Source: Fagopyrum homotropicum
Lineage: Eukaryota; Streptophyta; Magnoliopsida; Caryophyllales; Polygonaceae
Assembly: GCA_033239125.1 (NCBI GenBank)
Contig: BSWB01000008.1
Span: forward strand, 6,726,001 to 6,790,000
Direction: 5' to 3'
Length of the DNA stretch: 64,000 nucleotides
Position numbers and translations under genes: made by a program. This document shows, in pieces, positions 1 through 11,050 of the stretch (position 1 is its first letter; each line of letters starts with the position of its first letter). The notes under the pieces were generated by a model. It searched no databases. It was given only the letters and a program-made list of their open reading frames with translations, and was not told the origin of the DNA.

Positions 1-138
1 GATCTATGAATGGAGCACACCACCAAAAGGTTTTGAAATGTTTTCATTGATATTTTTGACGACTTATAATCCATTCTATCTTGTATTTAAGATTTGGAAC
101 TTGCTTGGGGACAAGCAAGGGACAAGTATGGGGTATTT

Positions 139-1907
139 TGATAGCATGTATTATAGTCTATATTTTGGGATTGATTTAGACGTTTTATCTTCATAAATCT
201 ACATGTATAGATGTATATTCTTTGATTATTATGTTGTTTTGTATACCTTCGCAAGAATCGAGGTCTATACCTAGTTTCATTGTAACTGTAGGGAAAATGG
301 CACGTTTTGGACCAAAATGGAGCTAAGAATGCTAAGGAGTCATTGGAGCTACATTCTGGAGCATTGAGGAGTCATAGGAAGATCTTAGGAAGCATGGAAG
401 TGATTTAAAAGATTGATTTTGGACCAGATTAGAGAGTTTCATTCTCAGCTGAGACTCACCTCGATCAGCTACAGTACCACCTCGACCTAGGTGATCTTCA
501 GGAGCGTCTGGACCGAGGCGAAGTGATGACGGGACACAAGATCTTTATTTTTGGCTGAGATCTTCTATTTTGGAAAGTGAATATCATATATTTTTGGTTG
601 GATTTCTGTAGGAGGAATATCTTTTTGGCTGATATATTTTGGAAGATATGGATATATTTTGAAAGAAATTATCTTTTTAATATATTTTATCTTTGGAAGA
701 TATTTCTCCTATATAAAGAGTTGGATTTTCAACAATCCAGCTATCTTGGAAATTCCGGATTAGAGGAGCATTGTTCTCCAGGATTGAAGGAAGTTTGAAG
801 GAAGTTTTGAAGGTTGAAGATCAAGGAAGGAAGAAATCAAGTTTTGAAGTTGGCTTTGAAGGAAGTTTGTAAGATCTTCTTAGTTTGCTTTTGGATTTGT
901 TGTCTTTTTTGATTTGTGATTGAGGAACGCTTGTTTGTTGTTTGTTTGATTCAGTTATTGAGACCTTTGTGTTAAGGTTTTCTTGTTTGAATATTGATTC
1001 CTTTATCATAAATTTGATTATTTTTATCATGATAATTGTTGGCTAAGTTCTTTATGCGATTCTAGGGTGATTGGCTAAACGTTGTGGGAAAGACAATGAT
1101 AGAATAATCTTAACCCCAGTGGACCCTGAAAGCTCGAGCCTTTCCTTTAACCGACGAACACCTCGGTCAGTCGTAGAACATCTCGACCGGGATGGAATAT
1201 AACTGAACGAGGTGAACCTTTTCCTGATCCTTATCTGAGTTGAGAGGTCCAGTTTGCCAAATCCTATCCTTGTTATACCTTTCCTGGTTCAACGCAAGCC
1301 TAGGATGAGACTTACCCGGTGATTCATTTGCTTGTATACCCAAGATCATGAGTGTAGGTAATAAAGGTTTATCCTTTATTGGGGTTTGAGTGTGCCTTCA
1401 TCCCATCTTTGAGAGTTAGCGTGAGACTTACCCGGTAAAGGTTGATTCTTTCCCCTTGGGTGGTGTGCTGGTTTAAGATTATAGTTCCTTTCCTTAGTAC
1501 CTTGAGACTTACCCGGTAAAAGGATCTTTGGTTTGGGATAGTGAGTAGTGAGACTTACCCGGTGATCTATTCCCACCTTAGAAACACCTTCCCTTTGCAA
1601 ACTCATCTTTGTCCACGCACGTTATCCTTTGAGATCTTGAGTCGGAATTACAACTGGAAGCTTTAATCTCTAGAATCTGTATTTTCTTTATCTGACTTTT
1701 ATATCAGCTTTGATAGCTTTGCTTTGTTGATTGTGTTTTATTGACAACCTGAATTACCGATCTTTGTTTAACCATAGTCCTTGTGATCGACCCCTGAAAT
1801 TCTTGCTTTTATTACAATTGATCCGTACACTACGGGTTTGCATATTGTTCAAGCATACTTCTTGGGTTATAAATATTAAATCTTGCACACACATTTTGGT
1901 GCGAACA
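139..1907 (+). repeat. 3' LTR of element G (A family)
   Basis: It starts TGATAGCATG and ends GCGAACA, matching the A-family LTRs at 29608-31375 and 51658-53424 along its whole length (about 1.77 kb). A TATA-like box TATAAAG lies at 712-718. Four copies of GAGACTTACCCGGTRA lie downstream at 1307, 1423, 1504 and 1550. Short CCTCG/CGAGG-type motifs typical of the family lie near 447-525 and 1150-1185. The small open frames inside are not supported as genes. Confidence 0.88.
712..718 (+). promoter_or_regulatory. TATA box of the G LTR
   Basis: TATAAAG occurs in the U3 part of the LTR, about 570 bases from its start. The same position in A carries TATAAAAAG (30172) and in C TATAAAAG (38390). The transcription start itself is inferred, not seen. 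Confidence 0.55.
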
Positions 1908-1912
1908 CCTCT

Positions 1913-2884
1913 CGTCCGGTAGCATCGACACATGGGAGAATCTTCGCAAAGCCTTTTTGGAAAAGTACTTCCCCGCTAAGAAGGCAAACAACTTGAAGAA
2001 GGCCATAAGCAACATAGAGCAAGAAGCGGATGAAACTCTTTATGAGTACTTCGGGCGCTTTGCCAAATTGAAGTCAAGTTGTCCCTTTCACGGCTACTCC
2101 ATGCAAGACTTAGTGCTCTATTTGTACAACGGTTTGTTGGACAATGAAAGAAGGATAGTGGATGCCGCTTGCGGAGGTAACATTCTTAACTCTACTCTTG
2201 AAGTTGCTATGGAAAAAATGCAGGAAATGGCGGAAGGTACACGGAACTTTTGAAGATCCTCAACCAAGAGAGGAGTGAATGCCATTAATCCCAGCCGTCC
2301 AGAGATTGTACAAGAAATAGCTGAACTAAAAAAGATGGTTAAGAGGTTGACTTTGATGGGAACCCCATAACAGCTCAAGGCTTGTGGTGTTTGTGCTGAT
2401 TCTTTCCACCCTACGGACTTGTGTCCATAAGTCCAAGACGATGCTGCAGAGGTGAATGCTATAGGATATGGTCAACAATAGCAGCAGCATCCAAGGAATG
2501 ATCCATATGCACAAAACTATGTGCCCAATTGGCGTGATCAACAAACTTATCGATGGAGAGATCAACAAAACAAACATCAGCAACCCCGCCAAGGTAAGTC
2601 TCAATCCACTAAAGACATGCTGCAGGTTTTAACTAAACATTTTTCTACCCATGTCCAAACTACAGAGTCTAGCATCAAAAACCTCGAAAAATAGGTTGGA
2701 CAAATGTCGGAAGCCATTACAAGGATCGAAGCTCGATCCTCCGGAAACTTGCCTTCCCAGACGGTTGTAAACCCTAAGGAGAATGTTAGATCTGTAACAT
2801 TGAGGAATGAGAAGCAAGTCCAGCAAAAGCCATCAACAAAAGCTAAAGAAAAACCCTCTAACGAGTCTGACGCCCCACAACCGC
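1913..2884 (+). pseudogene. H gag pseudogene
   Basis: One frame runs through this stretch with several in-frame stops (for example at 2253). It encodes a retrotransposon gag core with a WENLRKAFLEKYFP start and a CPFHGYS segment. These match the positions of W-EEMTTEFLTKFFP and CPHHGIP in the gags of A, C and F. Downstream, CGVCADSFHPTDLC fits a CX2CX4HX4C zinc knuckle, which I do not see in the gags of A, C or F. The N-terminal part is lost to the G insertion and lies beyond the window. The frame continues after the solo LTR at 4431 into a proline- and glutamine-rich linker made from CCGCCCCTG motifs. Confidence 0.75.
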
Positions 2885-4430
2885 TGATGGGTGATGGAAT
2901 CGCTATCATTTAGGATAGTTTTTAGAGTCTTTTTATTGCATTTGTGTCAGTTTATGCTACTAACTCCTTGGTCCAGAAGAAGAAGACTAAAAGAAGCTAA
3001 GGAAGGAGTTATAAGCACTTAGGAGTGAATATCGTTCACGAAGCAAAGCTTCTATTGCCTCACCGCCCCAACGGAGCCTTGTCACCGCCCCTGCGGGTGA
3101 CGCCTTACTTCAGATCGCTCCCTGCGGCATCGCCAACGCCAGCCATGAAGTGTGTTACCACCCCGACGCCACTCCTTGGCACCCCTGTGGTGACTTGCCC
3201 TGAAGAAACGAAGACCAGCACCCCTGCGCCTTCCACTGCACCTCTCCCTGCGCCTCTGCCTGCACCTCAACCTGGGAGCTGGAAGATGAAGAGGCTGTGT
3301 CACCGCCCCTGCGTTGACATAGGGACGCCCCGGCGGCTTGGCATCAGAAACGGTAGGAAGTTGAAAGGTCAGACATTTGAAGAGCATTGAAGATCCGCCC
3401 ATGTGGAATTGCCTAGCCGCCCATGTGACCATGAAGAAGATCAAGCGTTTTTGCCTTCACCGCCCCTGCGAAGCTGAAGGCCGCCCCTGCGGTTTAACGT
3501 CAGAAGCTTTACTCCGGTTGTTTACACCACCTTTATGGCATTAAAGGTGGCTGTTTTGGGCCGGCCATTTACTCCTATTAAGTGTCTTTTGTAGTATAAA
3601 TAGTCCTTGGTTGATTGCAAGAATCATCCAACTTGTTAGCCAACAAATTATCCACTTTTCCCATTTAGATTATCTTGCTACCTTTGTAATGAGTTGCTAA
3701 CTTCCTTGCTACATTGGGTTGGTTTGAAGCTGCGTTGTTACTTTGGTTGTAAGTTTTCTTTAATATAAGTTTTCATTCAGTAATGCTTTGTGTTTCCTTG
3801 ATCTCCATTGTCTAATTGCATGTTTTTACTATTACTTGAGATTGATCACCTTAGGTTCTAAAGTGCATGAAAATAACTAGGATTATTAGGTTCCGGGTTC
3901 GGGTCTTTAATCTAGTAGTAAACTTTAAGTAATAACGGGTTGTAATTACTTAAAGAAAAGGAACACAAATATAAAGATAAGCTTAACGGTTTTAATCTTT
4001 TTTGTATATCCCTTAGTCTTTGTTTGAAAGCTAACTTGTTATTTGTTCTTGTAGGTTTATGGAACACTAACCTGTTAAGTTGTGTTGATGCCCGTTGGCT
4101 CAACACATATATACGATCGAGACGGGAGATTACTTGAAAACTTGTAAAAGCAACTCACCAAAGTAGCAATTGCATGCTTAGAATCAACCTAGTGTAGATT
4201 CACCCATCCTTGTCTTACTTGTCGCATTAATCGTTTTCATAAGTCTTTGTGCATCAATTCAACCAAACCCGCCCCCCTTTGTTACTTGTTACTATAATCG
4301 ATAATTGCATCTAATAAAACACCTTAACTCTCTTGGGTTCGACCCTTACTTAACCACTATACTTGTTTGAGTGCTAAGTTGTGATTTACTTTTGATTGGG
4401 TATAGACGACCATAGAAATACCATCAGTCA
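2885..4430 (+). repeat. Solo LTR (TGATGG family) in H gag-protease linker
   Basis: It starts TGATGGGTGATGG and ends ACCATCAGTCA. It is flanked by ACCGC (2880-2884) and ACCTC (4431-4435), which fit a target duplication with one change. Removing it restores an in-frame CCGCCCCTGCAG motif in H. The inverted relative at about 11050-12655 confirms the boundaries at its start (TGATAGGTGATGG). Positions 3050-3510 hold a dense run of CCGCCCCTGCGG-like motifs. The open frames at 3025-3390 and 3082-3444 are products of that repeat and not genes. No internal coding sequence is present. Confidence 0.75.
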
Positions 4431-4435
4431 ACCTC

Positions 4436-5124
4436 CCCTGCAGCTGCAACTGCGCCAACCCCTGTGCAGACGCCGCCCCTGCGCCTGCAAGCTTCCGCCC
4501 CGCGGAAAAGACGACAAAGGGTTCTGCTGAAGAGGATTCTTACATCCGTCCAAGCTTTCCCCCTCTATATGCTGAGAAACCTCCGGCTCCCTTTCCTGAA
4601 TCTAAAGAAGCGAAGGGTGGTTGAGGATAAGGATCTCTTTGAGACCTTTTCCAAATGCGAGGTAAATATCCCCCTCCTTCAACTTGTGAAGAGTATTCCT
4701 AAATATGCTCGTTTTTTTAAGGAACAATGCACCATCAAGAGGAACCAGAAGCTGAAGGGAAAGCAAAAGGTGCAAGTTAGTGAGCATGTGTCTGCTATCT
4801 TCCAACGCCGAATTCCCAAAAAGTGTAGTGATCCGGGCATGGTAAGCATTCCTTGCGTTATTGGGGAAACCCGTTTTGATAAAGCAATGCTTGATCTAGG
4901 TGCTTCTATCAATGTTCTTCCTTACTCCATCTACCAATCACTTGGCCTTGGGCCACTCATTGAAACTCGGATTGTAGTGCAACTTACTGATAGATCAAAT
5001 GTTTACCCGAAAGGGATTATTAAGGATGTATTAGTAATGGTAGATAATCTGATTTTTCCTACTGATTTCTTTGTGATGGATATGGAAAATGATTCGCATG
5101 TTGCACCAATATTATTGGGAAGAC
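4436..5124 (+). pseudogene. H protease, N-terminal part
   Basis: The frame encodes a linker with CCGCCCCTGCG repeats (4440-4510), then a conserved segment before protease, then an aspartic protease with active-site motif LDLGASINVLP (about 4890-4920). The segment ending APILLGR corresponds to VPIILGRPFL in A, C and F. The frame is broken by the solo LTR at 5125 and resumes at 6969 with PFLKTART. DLGA in place of the usual D[TS]G is also seen in A, C and F and is typical of Athila-like elements. A stop interrupts the linker near 4620 in the frame of the upstream part. Confidence 0.75.
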
Positions 5125-6963
5125 TGTTACGCTAAGATGGTGATGCGCAAATGGGTTTTAAATTTGTAACTCGAACTAAATCCTAACTACCTAGCGAAAC
5201 CCGCAGTGTACGGGTCGTTTGTAGAAGGGATAGTATTCCGAGGTCGAACACAAAGACTAAGGTGAAATTGATTCGATTTGTGATTGAGTTTAGTAAAAAC
5301 CTAGGTTGAAGGAGAAGAAAGAAATAAAGAAATGAAAATCTCAATTGTTTTTGGTTGGTTTTTGGTGATCAATCAAAGATCACAATTCACGCAAAGTAAA
5401 CAATGAAACTAAACTAAGGATCAACGCAAATAAACAAGCTAAACAAGGTAATGATCAAGGAAAGAAAAGAAGGATTCTAGGGGTTGGAAGTTCCGGTTAT
5501 GGCATAGGACTCAAGTTATCTATTCATTTCTTGGATTAACTATGATATGTTGGGATTAAACGTTTCTAAATTGGGATCAATTACCGGGTAGGTCTCATGT
5601 CCAACTAGTCCACTCCTAAGGTCTCATTACCGGGTAAGTCTCTAAGAACCTAAGGATAGGAATTCTACACAAACCGGATTGTTAATTAGGAGTCTAACCT
5701 ATCCTTACCGAGTAAGTCTTGGAAAGGAAAATCCTAAACAACTATCCTAGCACACCTAATCCAATGGCGGCTTATTAGGCTCACCACTACCTAAGGTTTG
5801 TTATCTTTGGAATCTAAGAGTAAGGATTACCGGGTAAGTCTCTCCTAACACTTAGTTACTAATACTAGATTACCCTAGGGTAGATTAAACTCAACAAACA
5901 CTTAGGATTTCAACATTTTATAGATCTAAGACAAGATCCATCGAACCAGGGAAAATCACGGTTTGTTCTACCTAAACCACGGCCGTGGTCAGACAAGAAC
6001 CACCCGTGATTTCTAACAGCAGCTATGTTCATATACACAAGTCATCCAAAGGTAAATCTAAGTCCGTCCTATCATAGCCCTAGCCATAACCATCCCTTCC
6101 TTACCCTAGAACCTCATCAATTTAGCCTATAACGTTCATAATAGAAATCGAAATAAACAAACATAAAATCATAACATCCATTGCAAGATAATGAAGGAAA
6201 AGAGATGAACAAGTGAACTTAATTCAAAACCAAGCTGAAAATAGAATGAGAGTGACTCACAATCCTTCCAAAAGAAGGTTCAAATGTTTCATACAACTCT
6301 AGAAATAGAACCCGGAATTCTTCACTACAAGCTATCAAGGTGTGACAATGGTGTGTGTTCTTCTTCTCCTCTTCAATGGATCTCTTCTTCTTCTTCCCTT
6401 TTGACACTTTCCTTCCTAGAAAATCTTCTTGTTGAGAGGATATTTTTGTTAGAGGAAATGGATAATGGATGAGCTGCTCCAAGATGCTCCCAGCTGCCTC
6501 TCACAGCCCATGCGTGACCACTTTTATAACAAACTTGCATGAGCTGGCCATGAGAGTCGTGGCACAGCTATCACAAGAATCTGGCAAAATCCACGGGTAA
6601 TTCCACGGCCGTGGAGTGTCAGAGAACTGTGATTCTGTGCAGAAACTTCGCCTTGGATCATTAAGCTGTGATTTGGTGCATGGCTTGTGTTGGCAAGGCT
6701 CCATAAGTCCTCCTTAGCCTTTAGCTTGTGTCCTAATGAGTCCGAGGGTGTGTCATCTAGATGAACGATCCTCAAACGCATCGTTTTAGCTCCTAAATCT
6801 CCCGAAATACCTATAAAACGCGCACAAGTCCGTGTAGACGTCTATCTCGGCAAAATACATGAATTGAGTGCAAAACGTCGTGAACTAGTGCTAAACCATG
6901 CATGAATGAGTGAGAAATCTATCTAAATGATTACCTAAAACTAAGCCATAAATCGTGTTATCA
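5125..6963 (-). repeat. Solo LTR of the C family, antisense, in H protease
   Basis: It begins TGTTACGCTAAG and ends CGTGTTATCA, the reverse complement of a C-family LTR (TGATAACACG at the start). Length is 1839 bases, against 1836-1838 for the complete copies. AAGAC flanks it on both sides (5120-5124 and 6964-6968), so it is a complete solo LTR left by recombination. Four inverted GAGACTTACCCGGTAA copies are recognisable between about 5585 and 5845. A CCACGGCCGTGG motif lies near 5978. Confidence 0.93.
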
Positions 6964-6968
6964 AAGAC

Positions 6969-8215
6969 CTTTTCTGAAAACCGCTAGGACGAAAATTGAT
7001 TATGTTAGTGGTAAATTGACTATGGAATTCGATGGGGATGTAGTTGAGTTTAACATTTATGATGCAATGAAGCACCCTATTGATGATCATTCTCTTTGTG
7101 CCATTGATGTTATAAATACTTTTATTCAAGATGTTTTTGACATATCTGACATGGTTGAATTGAAAAACATAATTGAGCATGATATTGACATTCATACTTC
7201 GGATTATGCATTAACATCTAGCATGCAGGAAGTTCTAGCCCAATTGGATCGGCACAAAAGGCTCCCTATCTCACCTTTGGCCATTGGGCCCACATTTCTA
7301 ACCCCAAACGAAAAGCTTGTTCCATCTATAGTGCAAGCACCGGACATAGAACTGAAGGACCTTCTACCACACCTCAAATATGCTGTTCTAGGGGAAAACA
7401 ACACCTTGCCGGTGATCATCTCTAGCAAGTTGTCCCCTATTCAAGAAGAGAAGTTGGTGAAGGTTTTGAAAGAGCACAAGACGGCTCTCGGTTGGACCAT
7501 TGCGGACATCAAAGGGATTAGTCCCTCCCCATGTATGTATAGGATCCTCCTTGAGGAAGAGGCGAAACCATCTAGGCAACCCCAACGAAGATTGAATCCG
7601 CCAATGATGGATGTGGTCAAAACGAGGTATTGAAGCTCCTCCAAGCGGATATGATATTCCCGATTTCGGATAGCAAGTGAGTTAGTCCAACCCAAGTGGT
7701 TCCGAAGAATGGGGGTATCACCATGGTGGAAAACCAATACGGCGAGATGGTCCCAAGCAAGACACAAACCGGATGGAGAGTTTGCATTGACTACCGCAAA
7801 CTAAACACGGTAACTCATAAAGATCATTTTCCTTTACCCTTTATTGATCAAATGTTGGAACGTCTTGCAGGTCGCCCCTATTGCTGCTTCTTGGATGGAT
7901 ATTCGGGCTATTTCCAAATAGCCATTGCTCCGGAGGATCAAGAGAAGACGACTTTCACATGTCCATTTGGCACTTTGCGTACCGTAGAATGCCATTTGGA
8001 CTTTGCAATGCTCCCGGCACCTTCCAACGGTCCATGAAAAGTATTTTTTCAGAATATATAGAGAATTTTATTGAAGTTTTTATGGATGATTTCACCGTCC
8101 ATGAAAATAGTTTCGATGCATGCTTAGGACATTTAAAACTTGTTCTTCAAAAAAGCGTAGAAACCAATTTAGTTCTTAATTCTGAATAGTTTCATTTCAC
8201 AGATGAACAAGGAAT
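6969..8215 (+). pseudogene. H protease end and reverse transcriptase
   Basis: The frame continues protease, passes a segment with HLKYAVLGENNTLPVI (the same linker as in C and F), and enters RT: TGWRVCIDYRKLN, CCFLDGYSGYFQI, then a catalytic block reading FMDDF at about 8080. Single-base deletions near 7622 and 7975 and a TGG-to-TGA stop near 7680 break the frame. The region is colinear with the RT of C (42720-43550). The product would copy the element's RNA into DNA in the particle, but this copy is dead. Confidence 0.8.
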
Positions 8216-8216
8216 T

Positions 8217-8935
8217 GTGTTAGGACATGTAATATCTTCAAAATGGATAGAAGTAGATAAGGCAAAAATTGATGTGATTCAAAGTTTACCTTACCCTACT
8301 AATGTGCGTGAAATTCGTTCTTTCCTAGGTCATGTAGGTTTCTTTCGGCGATTCATCAAGGAATTTTCTAAGATCTCTGCGTCATTGTGTGAGCTACTCA
8401 AGAAAGATGCAACTTTCATTGTTGATGAAGATTGCAAGAAGGCGTTTGACACCTTGAAAGCGTGCCTCACTAGTGCACCTATCATCCGATCTCCAAATTG
8501 GGAGAAGCCCTTTGAGATCATGTGTGATGCCAGCGATTATGATGTAGGAGCTGTCCGAGGACAAAAGGATGGAAGAGCATCACATGTCATTCATTATGCA
8601 TCCATGACGCTTAATGGAGCTCAAAGAAACTACTCCACCACCGAGAAGGAGATGTTAGCGGTGGTGTTTGCACTAGAGAAGTTCCAACAATACCTCCTTG
8701 GCGTAAAGGTAATAGTATTCACTGACCATGCATCCCTCTAGTACCTCATGACAAAGAAGGAAGCAAATCCAAGGTTGATTCGGTGGGTGCTCCTTCTAAG
8801 CAAATTTAATTTTGAAACTCGGGACAAGAAGGGAGCTGAGAACCTTGTGGTCGACCACTTGAGTAGGCTGGTGAAGGAGGAGGAAGATCCAGCAAGAGGA
8901 AGAGCCATACTTGGGAGTTTTCTAGACGACACATT
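8217..8935 (+). pseudogene. H RNase H
   Basis: The frame encodes the RT connection (SFLGHVGFFRRFI) and the RT-linked RNase H with MCDASDYDVGA, NYSTTEKEMLAVVFA and VIVFTDHASL. A stop follows that last motif (near 8740). After it come RLIRWVLLLSKFNFE and GAENLVVDHLSRL. These are the usual landmarks of Ty3/gypsy RNase H. Expected partners are RT upstream and integrase downstream on one polyprotein. Confidence 0.8.
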
Positions 8936-8939
8936 CTAC

Positions 8940-9083
8940 ACAACTCTCTATTGTGTAACCGCCCCTGTGCAACTGAAGGCCCGCCCCGGCGCTCTGCCGC
9001 CCCTGTGGCTAGAGTCTGGCGCCCCTGCACCTCCTGCGCCCCTGCGTAAAGCCTTGGCCGCCCCTGCGGTTTACACGACATAG
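8940..9083 (+). repeat. CCGCCCCTGCG motif cluster in the H RNase H-integrase linker
   Basis: About eight copies of CCGCCCCTG-like units occur in a 140-base stretch that is open in the pol frame, giving an alanine/proline-rich linker that ends at a stop near 9082. Elements C and F have no such cluster at this junction. The same motif fills parts of the solo LTR at 2885-4430, the gag-protease linker (4440-4510) and the post-integrase region (10510-10730). Confidence 0.75.
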
Positions 9084-9109
9084 ATTTTGTTTAAGTTTCA
9101 CTCTTTTTA

Positions 9110-10408
9110 ACCATGGTTTGCTGACATTGTAAATTCTCTTGTTAGAGGTGAGTACCCTCCAGACTTCATGAAAGCACAGCGAGAGAAGGTGAAGGCCGAA
9201 GCAAGGCACTACGTTTGGAACAATCCATATCGTTAGAAGCATTATAGTGATCAGGTAATACGCCGTTGCATCCCGGATAATGAGGTACAATCTGTTCTCT
9301 CATTCTGTCATTCTGAAGCATGTGGGGGATATTTTGGACCAACAAAACAGCTAGGAAAGTCTTAGATGCGGGATTCTTTTGGCCACACATTTTTCGAGAT
9401 GCTTTTGCGTTTTGCAAGGTGTGTGATAGGCGTCAAAGAGTGGGTAATGTTTCTAGGAGAAATGAGATGCCTCAATCTTCACTTATATTTTGCGAAACTT
9501 TTGATGTTTGGTGGGATAGATTTCATGGGTCCTTTTCCTACCTCTTTTGGGCATACTTATGTATTACTTGCGGTGGACTATGTTTCCAAGTGGGTGGAAG
9601 CAAAGGCCACCAAAACTGATGATTCTAAAGTTACTGCGGCATTTCTTAAGGACAACATTTTTTCAAGGTTTGGCATCCCCAAGGCTTTGATAAGTGATAG
9701 GGGAACTCACTTTTGCAACAAGGCAATCACCGCTCTCCTTAAGAAGTACATTGTCCATCAACGTGTGTCAACGGCCTACAACCCTCAAACAAACGGTCAA
9801 GAGGAAGTGTCAAACCTAGAGATCAAAACTATTCTTGAAAAGACGGTTTCCCCTGGAAGGAAAGATTGGAGTTTGAGGCTCAATGATGCTTTATGGTTGT
9901 ACAGAACAGCGTACAAGACTCCTATTGGAATGTCCCCATTCCGACTTGTATTTGGAAAGGCTTGTCACCTTCTGGTGGAGCTAGAACACAAGGCATGGTG
10001 GACGGTGAAGAAATACAACATGAGCGTGGATGAGGTAGGGGAGTTTCGGAAGCTTCAATTGCAAGAGCTGGAGGAGTTAAGGCTCGATGCATACGACCAT
10101 GCCACTACATATAAAGAAAAGACAAAAGCATGGCATGACCGGAACATTCTCCGAAAGGCTTTAAAGCAGGTAACAAAGTCCTCCAATATCAATCCCGTTT
10201 AAAACTTTTTGCAGGAAAGCTACGCTCAAGGTGGACAGGTCCATATGTGATAGCCGAGGTCAATCCACATGGTGTTGTGGATCTTTATGATCCACAAATG
10301 CACAAGATATTCAAGGTTAATGGACAAAGGCTCAAGCCCTATCTCGAGGGAGTGAAGAATGATCCCATAGACGAGATGGTGTTAGAGGAGGCGCAAGCAG
10401 AGAAGTAG
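9110..10408 (+). pseudogene. H integrase
   Basis: Sequence resembling PWYADIVN begins the domain. A degraded HHCC zinc-binding part follows (CHSEACGG, then a frameshift near 9360 and a second cysteine pair near 9420). The catalytic core is in one long frame: VDFMGPF-type motif, LAVDYVSKWVEA, LISDRGTHF and NGQEEVSN give the D, D, E triad. The C-terminal part lacks a chromodomain; the frame is shifted near 10170 and its end (TAG at 10406-10408) follows KPYLEGV-like sequence. Function in the family is insertion of the cDNA; this copy is inactive. Confidence 0.8.
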
Positions 10409-11050
10409 GGTCCTTACGTCGAGCCAACAACGTAAAACAAAGGCGCTGCTCGGGAGGCAACCCGAGAGAATAAGAAGAGGAGCCACTATCAAGAAAACAC
10501 CCCTGCAGTCCCTTGTCACCGCCCCTTCGGTGACAACCCTATCTAGTGCCGCCCCTGGCATTGGGTCTACGTAAGCTCGAACACTGTCACCGCCCCCGCG
10601 GTGACAAACCCCCGCCCCTGCGCCGGCTTTCCTTGACAGAAGCTCTAGAGCCGCCCCCGGCGCTGAGTCTGAGTGTCCCCTTCCCTTGTCACTGCCCCCA
10701 CGGTGACAAGCCCCCACCCCTGCAGATTTACCTAGAAAAGAAAAAAATAAGAAAGTTAAAAAAGACCATACACCAACCCCAACAACCCCACCAACCCCTC
10801 TCTCTCCCCTCACCTACCACTCATCCCATCTTTCTCGAAATAATCCCAAAATGCTCTTGCACCCCAGCTCTTTTCCCTCACACCACCACCACACCGGTTA
10901 GCTCCACGCCTTTGCGCCACCACTGCGCCACCCTCCCTCACACCTTCCTCACGCCCTTGCGTCACCCCCCTTTATTACTCACCACCACCAACCCTCATCT
11001 CTCACAATTAAGCCCTAACCAACAAGATCAAAGAACAAGTTACACTTAAC
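10409..11050 (+). other. H post-integrase region, CCGCCCCTG-rich then C-rich
   Basis: It begins with a conserved hairpin (10449-10466), then clusters of CCGCCCCTGCGG motifs (10510-10730), including a perfect 9-bp-stem hairpin at 10585-10606. A long CA/CT-rich stretch follows (10760-11000). The open frame at 10546-11049 is a by-product of this composition and I do not call it a gene. The 3' LTR of H is not present, and the junction with the antisense LTR lies around 11047-11058. Confidence 0.6.
10449..10466 (+). promoter_or_regulatory. Conserved post-integrase hairpin, loop AGGCAA (H)
   Basis: Stems CTCGGG and CCCGAG enclose loop AGGCAA, 41 bases after the integrase stop. C (45714-45727) and F (17184-17197, minus) have the same loop with a different stem, TGGG/CCCA. 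Loop conserved and stem changed on both sides suggests an RNA structure under constraint. The function is not known to me. Confidence 0.65.

Larger units (their letters stand above)
1..1907 (+). mobile_element. Element G: 3' end of an Athila-like LTR retrotransposon, cut by the window start
   Basis: Only the last 138 bases of the internal region and the 3' LTR are in the window. The internal part carries a hairpin with stems CTTGCTTG and CAAGCAAG and loop GGGA (100-119), then AAGTATGGGG, then the LTR. The same arrangement precedes the 3' LTR of element A at 51619-51658, so G and A are one family. The base run after the LTR is CCTCT, a possible target duplication whose partner lies outside the window. 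G appears to have inserted into the gag of element H, because H coding sequence starts right after it. Confidence 0.85.
1908..11050 (+). mobile_element. Element H: decayed Athila-like retrotransposon, internal region only
   Basis: Gag, protease, RT, RNase H and integrase remnants occur in Athila order on the plus strand. They are interrupted by two solo LTRs (2885-4430, 5125-6963) and by G at the left. Removing the 5125-6963 LTR with one AAGAC copy rejoins the protease frame as LLGRPFLKTA. No LTR or primer site of H itself is seen. The right end is uncertain: sequence typical of a post-integrase region runs to about 11050 and meets an antisense LTR. Many stops fit C-to-T decay of methylated DNA (for example TGG to TGA), so H looks old. 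Confidence 0.8.

Noticed and set aside
577..798. Open frame of 73 codons in the G LTR
   Set aside because: It spans the TATA box region of an LTR, has hydrophobic low-complexity content and is not kept in the A copies.
1300..1570. Repeats with regular spacing that could look like a CRISPR array
   Set aside because: The units are four 16-mers within an LTR, found again in every related LTR. Intervals are unequal and homologous between copies, and this is plant DNA.
3025..3444. Proline-rich open frames on both strands
   Set aside because: They arise from the CCGCCCCTGCGG motif cluster in a solo LTR and have no domain.
5125..6963. Possibility that this LTR is one end of a full antisense element
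   Set aside because: AAGAC flanks it on both sides and the protease of H continues directly after it, so it is a solo LTR.
10546..11049. 167-codon proline/histidine/threonine-rich frame after H integrase
   Set aside because: Composition-driven (CCC and CAC runs), no recognisable fold, and no related frame in other elements here.
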